Shown here in pieces: positions 1 to 7,577 of a stretch of 18,769 nt of DNA (positions within the stretch are counted from its first letter, which is position 1; each line of letters opens with the position of its first letter). The notes beneath the pieces are model-generated. The model was not told the DNA's origin, made no database searches, and was given only the letters and a program-made list of their open reading frames with translations. Position numbers and translations under genes: made by a program. Origin of the DNA: Onstottus_A sp049273835 (GTDB taxonomy: Bacteria; Acidobacteriota; Blastocatellia; UBA7656); the NCBI GenBank assembly GCA_049273835.1, contig JBASRM010000645.1:1-18769 (forward strand). Reading direction: 5' to 3'.

Positions 1-1
1 C

Positions 2-214
2 AACAAAACAATGCCGGTCATCCTGTTTGGCTCGGAGTTCTGGGACGAGATAATCAACTTCGACGCGCTGGTGCGTTGGGGTGTTGTCAGCTCGCAGGAT
101 CTGGGGATTTTCCACAAGACGGATTCAGTCGATGATGCATTTGAGCATCTGACCAGCAGGCTTGAAAAGCTGTATCTCTCACCGGCGGGGCTGGAGCAGG
201 TCAAGCTGACGTGA
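2..214 (+). CDS. LOG family (TIGR00730-type) protein, C-terminal part only
   Basis: The gene enters from the left edge; the reading frame is open from base 2, and an internal Met lies at base 11. The visible 70 or so residues contain PVILFGSEFWDEIINFDALV followed by a Gly-Val-Val-Ser-x-x-Asp-Leu stretch. This is the characteristic C-terminal block of LOG-type Rossmann proteins (lysine decarboxylase-like fold, cytokinin riboside 5'-monophosphate phosphoribohydrolases). Characterised members hydrolyse nucleoside monophosphates to free base and ribose phosphate. The catalytic PGGxGTxxE motif would lie upstream of the window, so activity cannot be judged. It converges on the nucleotidyltransferase-like gene with 14 nt between the two stop codons. 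The family call is fairly secure; the substrate is unknown. Confidence 0.8.
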   Translation, partial: NKTMPVILFGSEFWDEIINFDALVRWGVVSSQDLGIFHKTDSVDDAFEHLTSRLEKLYLSPAGLEQVKLT

Positions 215-235
215 CCTGTAGCGCTCCCTCACGTC
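208..235. terminator. Inverted repeat across two convergent stop codons, possible bidirectional terminator
   Basis: GACGTGA at 208-214 and TCACGTC at 229-235 form a perfect 7-bp stem around a 14-nt loop that contains AGCGCT. The left arm ends in the stop codon of the LOG gene and the right arm begins with the complement of the stop codon of the minus-strand gene. There is no T-tract on either side, so this is not a classical intrinsic terminator. Confidence 0.3.
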
Positions 236-963
236 TGGCTCTGATCAACGCATTCAACCACCTGCTCCATCTGAGACAAATAGTTCGCGAAAGTTTCATT
301 AGTCTCAGACTCGAGCCAGACGTCTTCATCCGCCGCATACTCGAAGATGCGCGCGAACACTTTCTTATCCAGCTTGAGCTCGTCGGCGAGTTTTATCACA
401 CATTCACGCTTATTAAAGGAAGCTTCCTTTCCAATCATCAACAGCACGTGGCGAAACAGGACGGCAAAATCGTCCAGGGACTCAGCCATAAGGCGGGCTA
501 GCTGATTGGCATTTCGCGCCACGGGGATGTACAGCCTTCTGAGACGCAATACCTTCGCGCGAAGCTCATATTCAAGTTGATGACGGAGATTCTGAGTGCG
601 AATCTCCAGACCGTCGAAAGGGTCGCCGCCGTAGAGAACGTGACGAACCTCGCTCATATCTACGAACTCGATGGGAAAAACATCGGAAGAATCGGTTATC
701 TCTTCGCTCGTGAAGTAGACTGGTACCGGGTTCCCTTCTGATCGCCACCATTCCGCAACATCGTGGCCGGCCCTCAAGTCATTAGGCGCGATTCGGTCGA
801 GCACTACCAGGACCTTTTTTCGTCGATCCTCATCGAGCTGCCCCCCAACAACCGCCGACCCGTAGAGCACCACTGATTTGAGATTCTCCTGGTGCGCTTC
901 GCTCAGCCTTTCTACAAGCTCTGTAAGTTCATCAGCCAAGATTTCCTCCCACCTTATAGCCAC
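229..963 (-). CDS. Nucleotidyltransferase-fold protein, probably catalytically degenerate
   Basis: This 244-residue protein has an N-terminal MNT-type nucleotidyltransferase core: a helix, then VVLYGSAVVGG (about residues 31-41) and the hydrophobic strand VLVVLD (51-56). The rest (about 120-240) is mostly helical and of unknown role. In active relatives the strand after the Gly-Ser motif carries Asp-x-Asp, which binds the metals. Here the equivalent positions read Arg-Lys-Lys-Val (about 48-51), so both carboxylates appear lost and only an acidic Asp-Glu-Asp loop (44-46) remains. The listed start is GTG with a weak ribosome-binding site. A TTG at base 939 has GGGAGG 5 nt upstream and may be the real start. 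The gene lies 39 nt after the TPM gene on the same strand and may be co-transcribed with it. It could be an inactive or regulatory homologue. The fold assignment is good; the function is unknown. Confidence 0.7.
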   Translation of the reverse strand: MAIRWEEILADELTELVERLSEAHQENLKSVVLYGSAVVGGQLDEDRRKKVLVVLDRIAPNDLRAGHDVAEWWRSEGNPVPVYFTSEEITDSSDVFPIEFVDMSEVRHVLYGGDPFDGLEIRTQNLRHQLEYELRAKVLRLRRLYIPVARNANQLARLMAESLDDFAVLFRHVLLMIGKEASFNKRECVIKLADELKLDKKVFARIFEYAADEDVWLESETNETFANYLSQMEQVVECVDQSQT

Positions 964-1002
964 CGATCCGATGAGCCGACTCCAGCACGCCGGCGAGCAT
1001 TT

Positions 1003-1911
1003 TTACCAACTATCGCTTGCCCCACCGCCGCCGAAATCGCCGCCGCCCCCGAATCCTCCGAAGTCGCCACCGCTGTCTCCACCGCCGCCCCAGCTTGAGT
1101 CTCCGCCGCCACTGAAGCCACCCCAGCCGCCCCGGCCCCCGCCACTCCCAAATAGAATCGCCCACAGGAGCCAATCAGAGCCCATGCCTCCTCTTCGGCC
1201 CCCACCCCCGCCCCGACCCCCAAACAACCCTCGAATGACCGCAACGAGGACAAATATGATAATAATAATCGCAAACACCGGGATCCCGCCGCCCCGGCGG
1301 CCTGTTCCGCGTACGGGCTGCCGAACTGGTTGGCGGGCCGCCTGAGTCGCATCAATCCCATCCATCGAGATTCCGAGCCTCTGCGCGAGTGTCGCGAGGA
1401 TCGTCTGCGTGCCGGTCGTGAGCGCCTGATCGAACCGCCCGGCCATGAAGTCCACTCGCATCTTACGAATCAGCTCTCCGGCAAGCATGTCGGGCACGTC
1501 GCCCTCGAGATGGCGACTGACCTCGAGTCTTGTTGCTCCGTGATAGCCGCCCTGCCCATCTGCCTCCTTTATAGCAACAAGCAACAACAAGGCTCGCTTT
1601 TCCGAATCACGACCGACACCCCACTGGCGCCCAAGTCTCAGCGTGTAGTCTTCTATTGGATAGCCTTGCATATCGTCGAACGGAATCGTGACCACCGCGA
1701 CTTCAACACCCGAACGCTCTCGAAAATTTCGAAGAAGTGTTTCGATCTGTTGCCTGGTGGCGGGGCTAACCTTGCCGGCAAAGTCGCTGAGCATTCCCTG
1801 TGGCTGAGGCAATTGCGGATCTGCGACCGCGACGCTCCCGAGCAGAACCAGGATCGCTGCGGAAGTTAGGGATAGTTTGAGTGCGCGAACCATGATTTCT
1901 AAAACTGTCAT
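1003..1911 (-). CDS. TPM-domain membrane protein with Gly-rich tail (YgcG-like)
   Basis: From the Met at base 1911 this is a 302-residue protein. It has a signal peptide (MVRALK then a hydrophobic core ending VAVA, about residues 7-30) and a TPM domain at about 37-180 (DFAGKVSP, VEVAVVTIP, GYPIEDYTLRLGRQWGVG). A linker with repeated QPVR follows, then one membrane helix (about 210-230) and a roughly 70-residue tail of almost only Gly, Ser, Phe, Trp and Asp ending GGGGASDSW. This architecture is typical of YgcG/TPM proteins, which sit in the envelope; the TPM fold is linked to phosphatase activity in plants and to photosystem or respiratory complex maintenance, but bacterial roles are poorly defined. 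The frame stays open to 2106 but those extra residues do not look like protein. Start 1893 (MVRALK) is equally possible; neither has a strong ribosome-binding site. The nucleotidyltransferase-like gene follows. Confidence 0.75.
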   Translation of the reverse strand: MTVLEIMVRALKLSLTSAAILVLLGSVAVADPQLPQPQGMLSDFAGKVSPATRQQIETLLRNFRERSGVEVAVVTIPFDDMQGYPIEDYTLRLGRQWGVGRDSEKRALLLLVAIKEADGQGGYHGATRLEVSRHLEGDVPDMLAGELIRKMRVDFMAGRFDQALTTGTQTILATLAQRLGISMDGIDATQAARQPVRQPVRGTGRRGGGIPVFAIIIIIFVLVAVIRGLFGGRGGGGGRRGGMGSDWLLWAILFGSGGGRGGWGGFSGGGDSSWGGGGDSGGDFGGFGGGGDFGGGGASDSW

Positions 1912-2099
1912 ATTAGTCTGCTCGCTTTGAAGGGACCTTGCGTTGCACCGTCCGGCTTGACGACAAGTTCTTTTCCGGCCTGACGAGTGACGCTTAAGCC
2001 ACCCTGCGATTATGACTGATGACCGACCCGCCGCAAAGGAGAGTGCAAGTCGCACGTTCAGAATCGGGAGCTTGCTGCAAGCATTTATTCCGAAGTCAA

Positions 2100-2128
2100 T
2101 TGACATATTGGCCGTTGAGAAATATACT
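2100..2128 (+). promoter_or_regulatory. Sigma70-type promoter of groESL
   Basis: TTGACA at 2100-2105 is a perfect -35 box. It is followed by exactly 17 nt and TATACT at 2123-2128, a five-of-six match to the -10 consensus. Transcription would start near 2135, leaving a leader of about 83 nt before groES. The rest of the spacer from 1912 to 2217 holds no other gene that I can support. Confidence 0.75.
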
Positions 2129-2153
2129 TGGCAGTCTCACTTGAGAGTGCTAA
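2128..2153 (+). promoter_or_regulatory. CIRCE-like HrcA operator upstream of groES
   Basis: The right arm GAGTGCTAA (2145-2153) matches the CIRCE half-site at 9 of 9 positions. The left arm TTGGCAGTC (2128-2136) matches TTAGCACTC at 7 of 9. The spacer is 8 nt instead of the canonical 9. The inner bases TCTCA/TGAGA also pair, so the whole is a 26-bp imperfect palindrome centred between 2140 and 2141. It abuts the -10 box and covers the predicted transcription start, where a bound HrcA repressor would block initiation. hrcA itself is not in the window. Confidence 0.65.
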
Positions 2154-2217
2154 CGCGCATGTATCTACATCTCATCAGCGCTTAGCTTCAATTCATTGAA
2201 AGGAGCAACAAACAGGT

Positions 2218-2553
2218 ATGGCAAAGATACGCCCACTTCAAGATCGCGTGATCATCAGGCGGATCGAGGAAGGCGAGCAGATCCGCGGGGGCATTATTAT
2301 TCCGGACAGTGCCAGAGAAAAGCCGCAGGAGGGCGAGGTAATCGCCGTCGGAGCAGGCAAGAAGCTGGATAGCGGCGAGCGCCTGACGCTGGACGTGACA
2401 GAGGGAGACCGGGTGCTGTTCGGCAAGTACGCCGGCACTGAGGTCAAACTCGATGATGAAGATTATTTGATCATGCGCGAGGACGACATCCTCGGTGTGA
2501 TCGAGAAAGCTGCCGCGAGCGAAGGCTCGAAGGCAAAAGCAAAAGGCAGATAG
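2218..2553 (+). CDS. groES: Co-chaperonin GroES (Hsp10)
   Basis: This is the 111-residue lid protein that forms a heptamer and caps GroEL during ATP-driven protein folding in the cytoplasm. It starts with MAKIRPLQDRVIIRR and contains the mobile loop (EEGEQIRGGIIIPDSAREKPQEG, about residues 17-39). The core strands follow, with VLFGKYAGTEVKLDDEDYLIM and DDILGVIE at the end of the domain. It is about 15 residues longer than usual because of a Ser/Ala/Lys-rich tail (ending KAKAKGR). AAAGGAG at 2199-2205 serves as ribosome-binding site. groEL follows after 26 nt, so the two form the usual bicistronic heat-shock operon, controlled here by the promoter and CIRCE-like operator upstream. Confidence 0.97.
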   Translation: MAKIRPLQDRVIIRRIEEGEQIRGGIIIPDSAREKPQEGEVIAVGAGKKLDSGERLTLDVTEGDRVLFGKYAGTEVKLDDEDYLIMREDDILGVIEKAAASEGSKAKAKGR

Positions 2554-2579
2554 CAATTCTTTAAATCAGGAGAGAACAA

Positions 2580-4211
2580 ATGGCTAAACATATTGCATAC
2601 GGCGAGGAGTCCCGCCGCGCGCTTCTACAAGGCGTGAACCGTCTGGCGGACGCGGTAAAGGTGACGCTCGGCCCGAAGGGTCGCAACGTCGTCATCGAAA
2701 AGAAGTTCGGATCGCCCACGATCACCAAGGACGGTGTTACTGTCGCCAAGGAGATCGAGCTTGAGGATAAGCTGGAAAACACCGGCGCGCAGATGGTACG
2801 CGAAGTCGCTTCGAAGACCTCTGACATCGCCGGCGATGGAACGACGACCGCTACAGTTCTGGCTCAGGCGATCTTTCGCGAAGGAGTGAAGACGGTTGCC
2901 GCTGGAGCGAGCCCGATGGCGTTGAAGCGCGGCATCGACAAAGCGGTTCAGAAGGCTGTCGAAGAGATTCAGCGTTTGTCCAAGAAGGTGAAGGACAACG
3001 AAGCGATTGCCCAGGTCGGCACCATTTCGGCTAACGGCGACGCTACCATCGGCAATTTGATTGCCGAAGCAATGTCGAAAGTGGGTCAGGACGGCGTGAT
3101 CACCGTTGAGGAGTCGCGGACGCTCGAAACGGCTCTCGAAGTGGTTGAAGGTATGCAGTTCGACCGCGGTTACCTCTCTCCATACTTCGTCACCGATCCA
3201 GAGAGAATGGAGGCGGTTCTCGAAGACGCGTTAATCCTTATCCACGAGAAGAAGATTTCCTCGATGAAGGACTTGCTTCCGTTGCTCGAGCAGGTTGCGC
3301 GTGCGGGCAAGCCGCTTCTGATCATCGCCGAAGACGTCGAAGGCGAAGCGCTGGCTACGCTTGTCGTCAACCGGTTGCGAGGCACTCTGCAGGTCGTTGC
3401 AGTGAAGGCGCCCGGATTCGGCGATCGCCGCAAGGCGATGCTTCAGGACATCGCGATTCTCACCGGCGGAAAGGCCATTACCGAGGACCTCGGCATCAAG
3501 CTTGAAAGCATCCAGCTTACAGACCTCGGAAAAGCGAAGAAGATCAACGTCGACAAAGACAACACAACTATCGTCGAAGGCTCAGGTAAGTCGGTCGAGA
3601 TCGAAGGCCGCGTCAAGCAAATTCGCACCCAAATCGACGACACTACATCGGACTACGATCGCGAGAAGTTGCAGGAACGGCTTGCTAAGCTCGTCGGCGG
3701 AGTCGCGGTCATCAAGGTCGGCGCTGCAACCGAGACCGAGCTTAAAGAGAAAAAGGCTCGAGTGGAAGATGCGATGCACGCGACCAAGGCAGCTGTTGAA
3801 GAGGGCATAGTTCCTGGCGGTGGCGTCGCTTTCCTGCGCGCTCAAAAGGCGCTTGAAGGCTTCTCGCTCGACAACGACGACGAAAATATCGGCGTGGGCA
3901 TCGTGAGGCGCGCCCTTGAAGAGCCTTTGCGCCAGATCGTCGCGAATGCCGGTCAGGAAGGCGCAGTAGTTGTCGACAAGGTGAGATCAAACAAGTCCAA
4001 CAACTACGGCTTCAATGCTGAGACCGAAGAGTATGGCGACATGCTTCAGATGGGCGTCGTTGATCCGACCAAGGTGACGCGCTACGCCTTGCAGAACGCC
4101 GCATCGATCGCCGGGCTGCTGCTGACCACCGAAGCAATTGTTTCGGAGATTCCGGAACAGGAGAAGGAAGCTCCGCAAATGCCGGGCGGCGGCGGAATGG
4201 GCGGCTTCTAG
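2580..4211 (+). CDS. groEL: Chaperonin GroEL (Hsp60)
   Basis: This 543-residue subunit has the length and features of a bacterial GroEL tetradecamer subunit. The equatorial ATP site includes VTLGPKGRNVV and the DGTTTATVLAQAI motif (about residues 85-100, with the catalytic-loop Asp). The apical domain runs through the middle, with GYLSPYFVTDPE near residue 200. EEGIVPGGGVAFLRA is the second nucleotide-binding segment, and the protein ends in a short Gly-Met tail (PGGGGMGGF). AGGAGA stands 7 nt before the ATG. No paralogue is visible in the window. The gene faces the stop of the YbbP-like permease across a palindromic spacer. Confidence 0.98.
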   Translation: MAKHIAYGEESRRALLQGVNRLADAVKVTLGPKGRNVVIEKKFGSPTITKDGVTVAKEIELEDKLENTGAQMVREVASKTSDIAGDGTTTATVLAQAIFREGVKTVAAGASPMALKRGIDKAVQKAVEEIQRLSKKVKDNEAIAQVGTISANGDATIGNLIAEAMSKVGQDGVITVEESRTLETALEVVEGMQFDRGYLSPYFVTDPERMEAVLEDALILIHEKKISSMKDLLPLLEQVARAGKPLLIIAEDVEGEALATLVVNRLRGTLQVVAVKAPGFGDRRKAMLQDIAILTGGKAITEDLGIKLESIQLTDLGKAKKINVDKDNTTIVEGSGKSVEIEGRVKQIRTQIDDTTSDYDREKLQERLAKLVGGVAVIKVGAATETELKEKKARVEDAMHATKAAVEEGIVPGGGVAFLRAQKALEGFSLDNDDENIGVGIVRRALEEPLRQIVANAGQEGAVVVDKVRSNKSNNYGFNAETEEYGDMLQMGVVDPTKVTRYALQNAASIAGLLLTTEAIVSEIPEQEKEAPQMPGGGGMGGF

Positions 4212-4253
4212 TTAGTTAGTCGCCCTGCATTGCACGGGTAAATGGAAGGCTCT

Positions 4254-4318
4254 GCCCGCTGGTACACAGACTTTAGTCTGTTCGGAACTCAATGTTCCGA
4301 CTACTCAGGTCTGCGGGC
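4254..4318. repeat. Nested palindromic element between groEL and the permease gene
   Basis: An outer stem GCCCGC (4254-4259) / GCGGGC (4313-4318) encloses two perfect hairpins. The first is ACAGACT (4266-4272) / AGTCTGT (4275-4281) with a 2-nt loop; the second is CGGAAC (4283-4288) / GTTCCG (4294-4299) with a 5-nt loop. Folded, this is a three-way junction on either strand. It lies where two operons converge, so it may stop transcription from both sides, although no T-tract is present. I see no second copy in this window. Confidence 0.55.
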
Positions 4319-4341
4319 CGGCGGCGGAGCCTTTCGTTATT

Positions 4342-6864
4342 TCACTGGGCTCGAAGCGTCGCAAGTGGCTTTCGCGATATCACATCAACGGTTGCGAGCG
4401 TTCCCACCACCGTCACCATAATGATCGTCGCCACGACTCCTCCAAAATTTACGACCGGTGTAAAGCTCCAGGGAATCTCGAACACGTAGCGCGATGTAGC
4501 GTAAGACAAACCAACGGCCGCCGAGGACCCGATAATTCCGGCCACCAAACCGATGAGCCCATACTCAGCCAATAAAATCTTTAACAGTGTCTTTCGCTTT
4601 GCTCCGAGTGTTTTGAGCACGGCTACTTCGTAAATTCGCTCGAACTTTGTCATCGCGAGTGAGCCGATCAGGATAAGGGCCCCGCTCAGCAGAACGAATG
4701 CGCCGACAAACGAGACAGCCAGTGTGATGTTGTTGATAATTCGCTCGATCGCGCGAACTACGTCGACCACATCAATAACCGAAACATTCGGATACTTATC
4801 GACCAGCACTCGTTGAAATCGCGAGCGTTCGAGTTCACCGGTTGGTCCATTGATCGCACCGACCATCATCTGAGGCGCGTTTTCCAGCACACCCGGCCGG
4901 AACAAAACCATGAATCCCGTCCGCGAGTTTCTCCAATCCACGTGGCGTATGCTGGTCACTCGGGCCGTGAGCTTGCGGCCCCCGACGTCAAACGTCATTG
5001 ACCCGCCTAAGTCCAGCCCCGCCATCCCGCGCATGCTCTCTTCAATGGAGACCTCTGGTTCAGACGAGGGGACGGGATCCCAAAACTGCCCATCAACGAT
5101 TCTCTCGTTTGACTCGAGCCCGGGCCTGTAAGTCACGACGTACTCGCGGCTCAACCGGCCGCGCTCGCGCTTCATCTCGGCATCGTCGAAGTCTATCTCC
5201 CTGTCGTTTATCGCTACGATACGAACGCGAATCGTCGGCACGAGAATCGGCCGCTCGCCGGTAATTGAGGTCACCAATTCGGAAAGCCCTTGCTCCTGGT
5301 CCTTCTGTATGTCAATCAAAAACATGTTTGGAATGTTTCCGCTGCGCCCCAGATCAAACTCACGAATCAGATTCGATTGAAGCGATTGAATCGAAATCAC
5401 GAGAAAGACTCCCAAACCGACGACCAACACAATCACGCGCGTTTGATTGCCGGGGCGATGCAGACTGTTGATCGCTTGCTTCAATGCAAAGGAGGTGAGA
5501 GGCCGCATACGCCTGACAAGGAAGATCAGCAGTGTTGCCGCAAGGTACAGCGCTCCTGCCGTCAATGCGAGTCCGCCAAGAAAGAACAGTCCGACGCGAA
5601 TCGAACCCGCTTGCCACGAGACCACCAGAAGCAAGCCCAGCATAACCACGACCGCCGTTGACCATCGCAATATATCTTTCGCCCCTCGGTTGCCCCCAGC
5701 GCTCTCGCGCAGAAGCACGTTAGGCCTTATGTGACGAATTCGGAGCAAAGGAAGCATCGAAAACAGAATTGAGATCAGGATACCGACCCCAAGTCCTTGG
5801 GCCGCGGCGCCCGCGCGAAGCCCGTAAGTCATGTAAGCCGGCAACTTGTCGGCAAAGATGTGCTGAATCAAAACCAGCACGCCCTTACCGAATAAGAGTC
5901 CCAATAGACTGCCCGCGACGCTCATGGCAACGACCTGGGCCAGATAGGCCACCGTTATTCTGCGGCCAGTCGCACCGATGCATTTCAATACGGCGATTGA
6001 TTTCTTCTTTTGCTCGATAAAAACCCGGGTCACGTTTGAAATGCCAATTCCACCAAGCACGAGAATGACGAGCCCCGTCAGCGAAGAGTAGTCTTCAGCG
6101 CGCGAAAACTGAGCGCTGAGGTTTTCCTGCGACTCCTTGTAAGAACGCACATTGACCAGTCCGTTTTTTAGTTCGGAGCGCAACTGTTTGACCAGCCGGG
6201 CTATCCGTTCAGTAGGTATCGTCAGCAGAATCTTGCGGCGAGCGCGGCTTCCGAATCCGGTCAACCCGGCGGTTTCAACCTCTGACCGCTCGATGAACAC
6301 GCGCGGACCGACGCGAAATCCGCTTCCTCCTCCCGGCTCTCGATCGATTGCGCCGCGAATCTGAAAGGTCGAGTTTCCGATCTTCACGTCGTCTCCAACC
6401 CGGAGATTCAGTCGATCGAGAAGCGCAATCGAAACTACGGCCCCTTTGTTCTGAATGAGCTCAAAACTGACTGGTTGGCCATTTGAGAGTTTGAACTCTC
6501 CAACCAATGGAAATCCCGAATCGATTCCCTTTAGCTCCACCATCATTGCGCCCTCGTGGCCGGGATCAGCGGGGCGGAGCATGGTCGGAGATTCGATGGT
6601 TTCGGTCCTTCCTTCTATTAGCGGCTGCGACACACGATCGATCGACGCAAGCGTTTCAGGGGCCCACGGCCGATTAGAATCAACCTGAACGTCGGCAGTC
6701 AGCAGTGACCGGGCTTCAGACGCAATCGCAGTGCTTGCGTTTTGTAGCATCGAGCGACCGGCGACAATCGCGCCTACCCCGATCGCGATGCACGCGAAGA
6801 AGAACAGAAGCCTGTGCCACGAAGTCCTAAGCTCGCGGCGAGCCATCTGTAAAATAAATCTCAC
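4342..6864 (-). CDS. ybbP: YbbP-like ABC transporter permease (FtsX/MacB-type)
   Basis: This 840-residue integral membrane protein begins MRFILQMARRELRTSWHRLL, with a first membrane helix at about residues 18-40. A long periplasmic MacB-type domain follows, then an FtsX-like block of helices (about 255-390, containing LVILVLGGIGISN), further helices at about 400-505, and a second periplasmic region. The closing FtsX-type trio lies at about 713-736, 761-785 and 808-830. Two FtsX units in one chain is the E. coli YbbP layout. With the ATPase it should form a mechanotransmission-type (type VII) ABC complex that handles hydrophobic compounds at the inner membrane rather than a classical channel importer. 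Its start overlaps the ATPase stop by 4 nt (ATGA), and the next gene over is tesA, which matches the known neighbourhood. The family is secure; the substrate is unknown. Confidence 0.9.
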   Translation of the reverse strand: MRFILQMARRELRTSWHRLLFFFACIAIGVGAIVAGRSMLQNASTAIASEARSLLTADVQVDSNRPWAPETLASIDRVSQPLIEGRTETIESPTMLRPADPGHEGAMMVELKGIDSGFPLVGEFKLSNGQPVSFELIQNKGAVVSIALLDRLNLRVGDDVKIGNSTFQIRGAIDREPGGGSGFRVGPRVFIERSEVETAGLTGFGSRARRKILLTIPTERIARLVKQLRSELKNGLVNVRSYKESQENLSAQFSRAEDYSSLTGLVILVLGGIGISNVTRVFIEQKKKSIAVLKCIGATGRRITVAYLAQVVAMSVAGSLLGLLFGKGVLVLIQHIFADKLPAYMTYGLRAGAAAQGLGVGILISILFSMLPLLRIRHIRPNVLLRESAGGNRGAKDILRWSTAVVVMLGLLLVVSWQAGSIRVGLFFLGGLALTAGALYLAATLLIFLVRRMRPLTSFALKQAINSLHRPGNQTRVIVLVVGLGVFLVISIQSLQSNLIREFDLGRSGNIPNMFLIDIQKDQEQGLSELVTSITGERPILVPTIRVRIVAINDREIDFDDAEMKRERGRLSREYVVTYRPGLESNERIVDGQFWDPVPSSEPEVSIEESMRGMAGLDLGGSMTFDVGGRKLTARVTSIRHVDWRNSRTGFMVLFRPGVLENAPQMMVGAINGPTGELERSRFQRVLVDKYPNVSVIDVVDVVRAIERIINNITLAVSFVGAFVLLSGALILIGSLAMTKFERIYEVAVLKTLGAKRKTLLKILLAEYGLIGLVAGIIGSSAAVGLSYATSRYVFEIPWSFTPVVNFGGVVATIIMVTVVGTLATVDVISRKPLATLRAQ

Positions 6865-7577
6865 GAGCGGCTTACCTCCACGCTGTCTTCTTCGCGGCTC
6901 ATCTCGGGCTCGTCGCTGTCGCTTACGACGCGGCCGTCTCTGAGCGAAATGTGCCGGTCCGCCTGCCCCGCGAGCTCGTGCTCGTGTGTGACTAACACCA
7001 GCGTCGCATTGCGCTTTCGATTCATCTCGACCATCAGCTCGAAGACGTGTCGTCCATTCCCCGAATCGAGGTTCCCGGTAGGCTCGTCAGCAAGCATGAT
7101 CGACGGATTGTTGGCGAACGCGCGCGCGATCGCGACTCGCTGCTGCTCGCCGCCGGAAAGCTGCGAAGGATAGTGATGAGCCCGCGCCACCAGATCCACG
7201 TCCTCGAGAAGATGCTGGGCACGCTCCCCGGCATCATTTGCGCCCGCAATCTCCATTGGCACTAGAATGTTTTCGAGCGCCGTCAGCGAAGGGATCAAGT
7301 GAAAGGACTGAAAGATGAAACCGATCTTTGCGCCGCGAAGCTCGGCAAGAGCGTCCTCATTCATCTCGGTGATCAGCCGGCCGTCGATGCGAATTTCCCC
7401 CGAGGTCGGCGCGTCGAGGCCGGCGATCAACCCAAGCAGCGTCGACTTTCCGCTGCCCGAAGGTCCTATGACCGAGATAAACTGACCATCTGGTATTCTC
7501 AAATCGAGCGGGTGCAGAATCGTCAGCATCTCGGCACCCGAGGGAACAACCTTTGATACCTTGTATAATTCAATCAT
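6861..7577 (-). CDS. ybbA: YbbA-like ABC transporter ATP-binding protein
   Basis: This is a complete 238-residue MacB/LolD-class ATPase. Walker A is GPSGSGKST (residues 38-46), the Q-loop Gln is residue 90, the signature is LSGGEQQR (140-147), Walker B is IMLADEP (160-166) and the switch His is 198. It would energise the adjacent YbbP-like permease from the cytoplasmic side. The two genes overlap by 4 nt and are surely co-translated. The start (MIELYKVSKVV) fits the family alignment. No good Shine-Dalgarno sequence precedes it, and its ATG overlaps the ATG of tesA on the other strand by two bases. Anything upstream of this start codon on its mRNA would therefore be antisense to tesA. Confidence 0.92.
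   Translation of the reverse strand: MIELYKVSKVVPSGAEMLTILHPLDLRIPDGQFISVIGPSGSGKSTLLGLIAGLDAPTSGEIRIDGRLITEMNEDALAELRGAKIGFIFQSFHLIPSLTALENILVPMEIAGANDAGERAQHLLEDVDLVARAHHYPSQLSGGEQQRVAIARAFANNPSIMLADEPTGNLDSGNGRHVFELMVEMNRKRNATLVLVTHEHELAGQADRHISLRDGRVVSDSDEPEMSREEDSVEVSRS
7564..7569 (+). promoter_or_regulatory. Perfect -10 box just upstream of tesA, possible leaderless start
   Basis: TATAAT at 7564-7569 is a consensus -10 hexamer that ends 6 nt before the tesA ATG. With usual spacing, transcription would start at or beside the A of the ATG (7576), giving a leaderless mRNA. No -35 resembling TTGACA is visible 16-18 nt upstream, and the -10 itself lies inside the first codons of ybbA. Confidence 0.4.

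Noticed and set aside
878..1345. Long Pro-rich open frame on the plus strand
   Set aside because: It is the antisense reading of the Gly-rich tail of the TPM protein; the Pro/Arg runs follow from GGC-rich codons on the other strand, and it has no domain or ribosome-binding site.
1912..2106. N-terminal extension of the TPM frame up to base 2106
   Set aside because: The extra 65 residues precede a clear signal peptide, look unlike protein and overlap the groESL -35 region.
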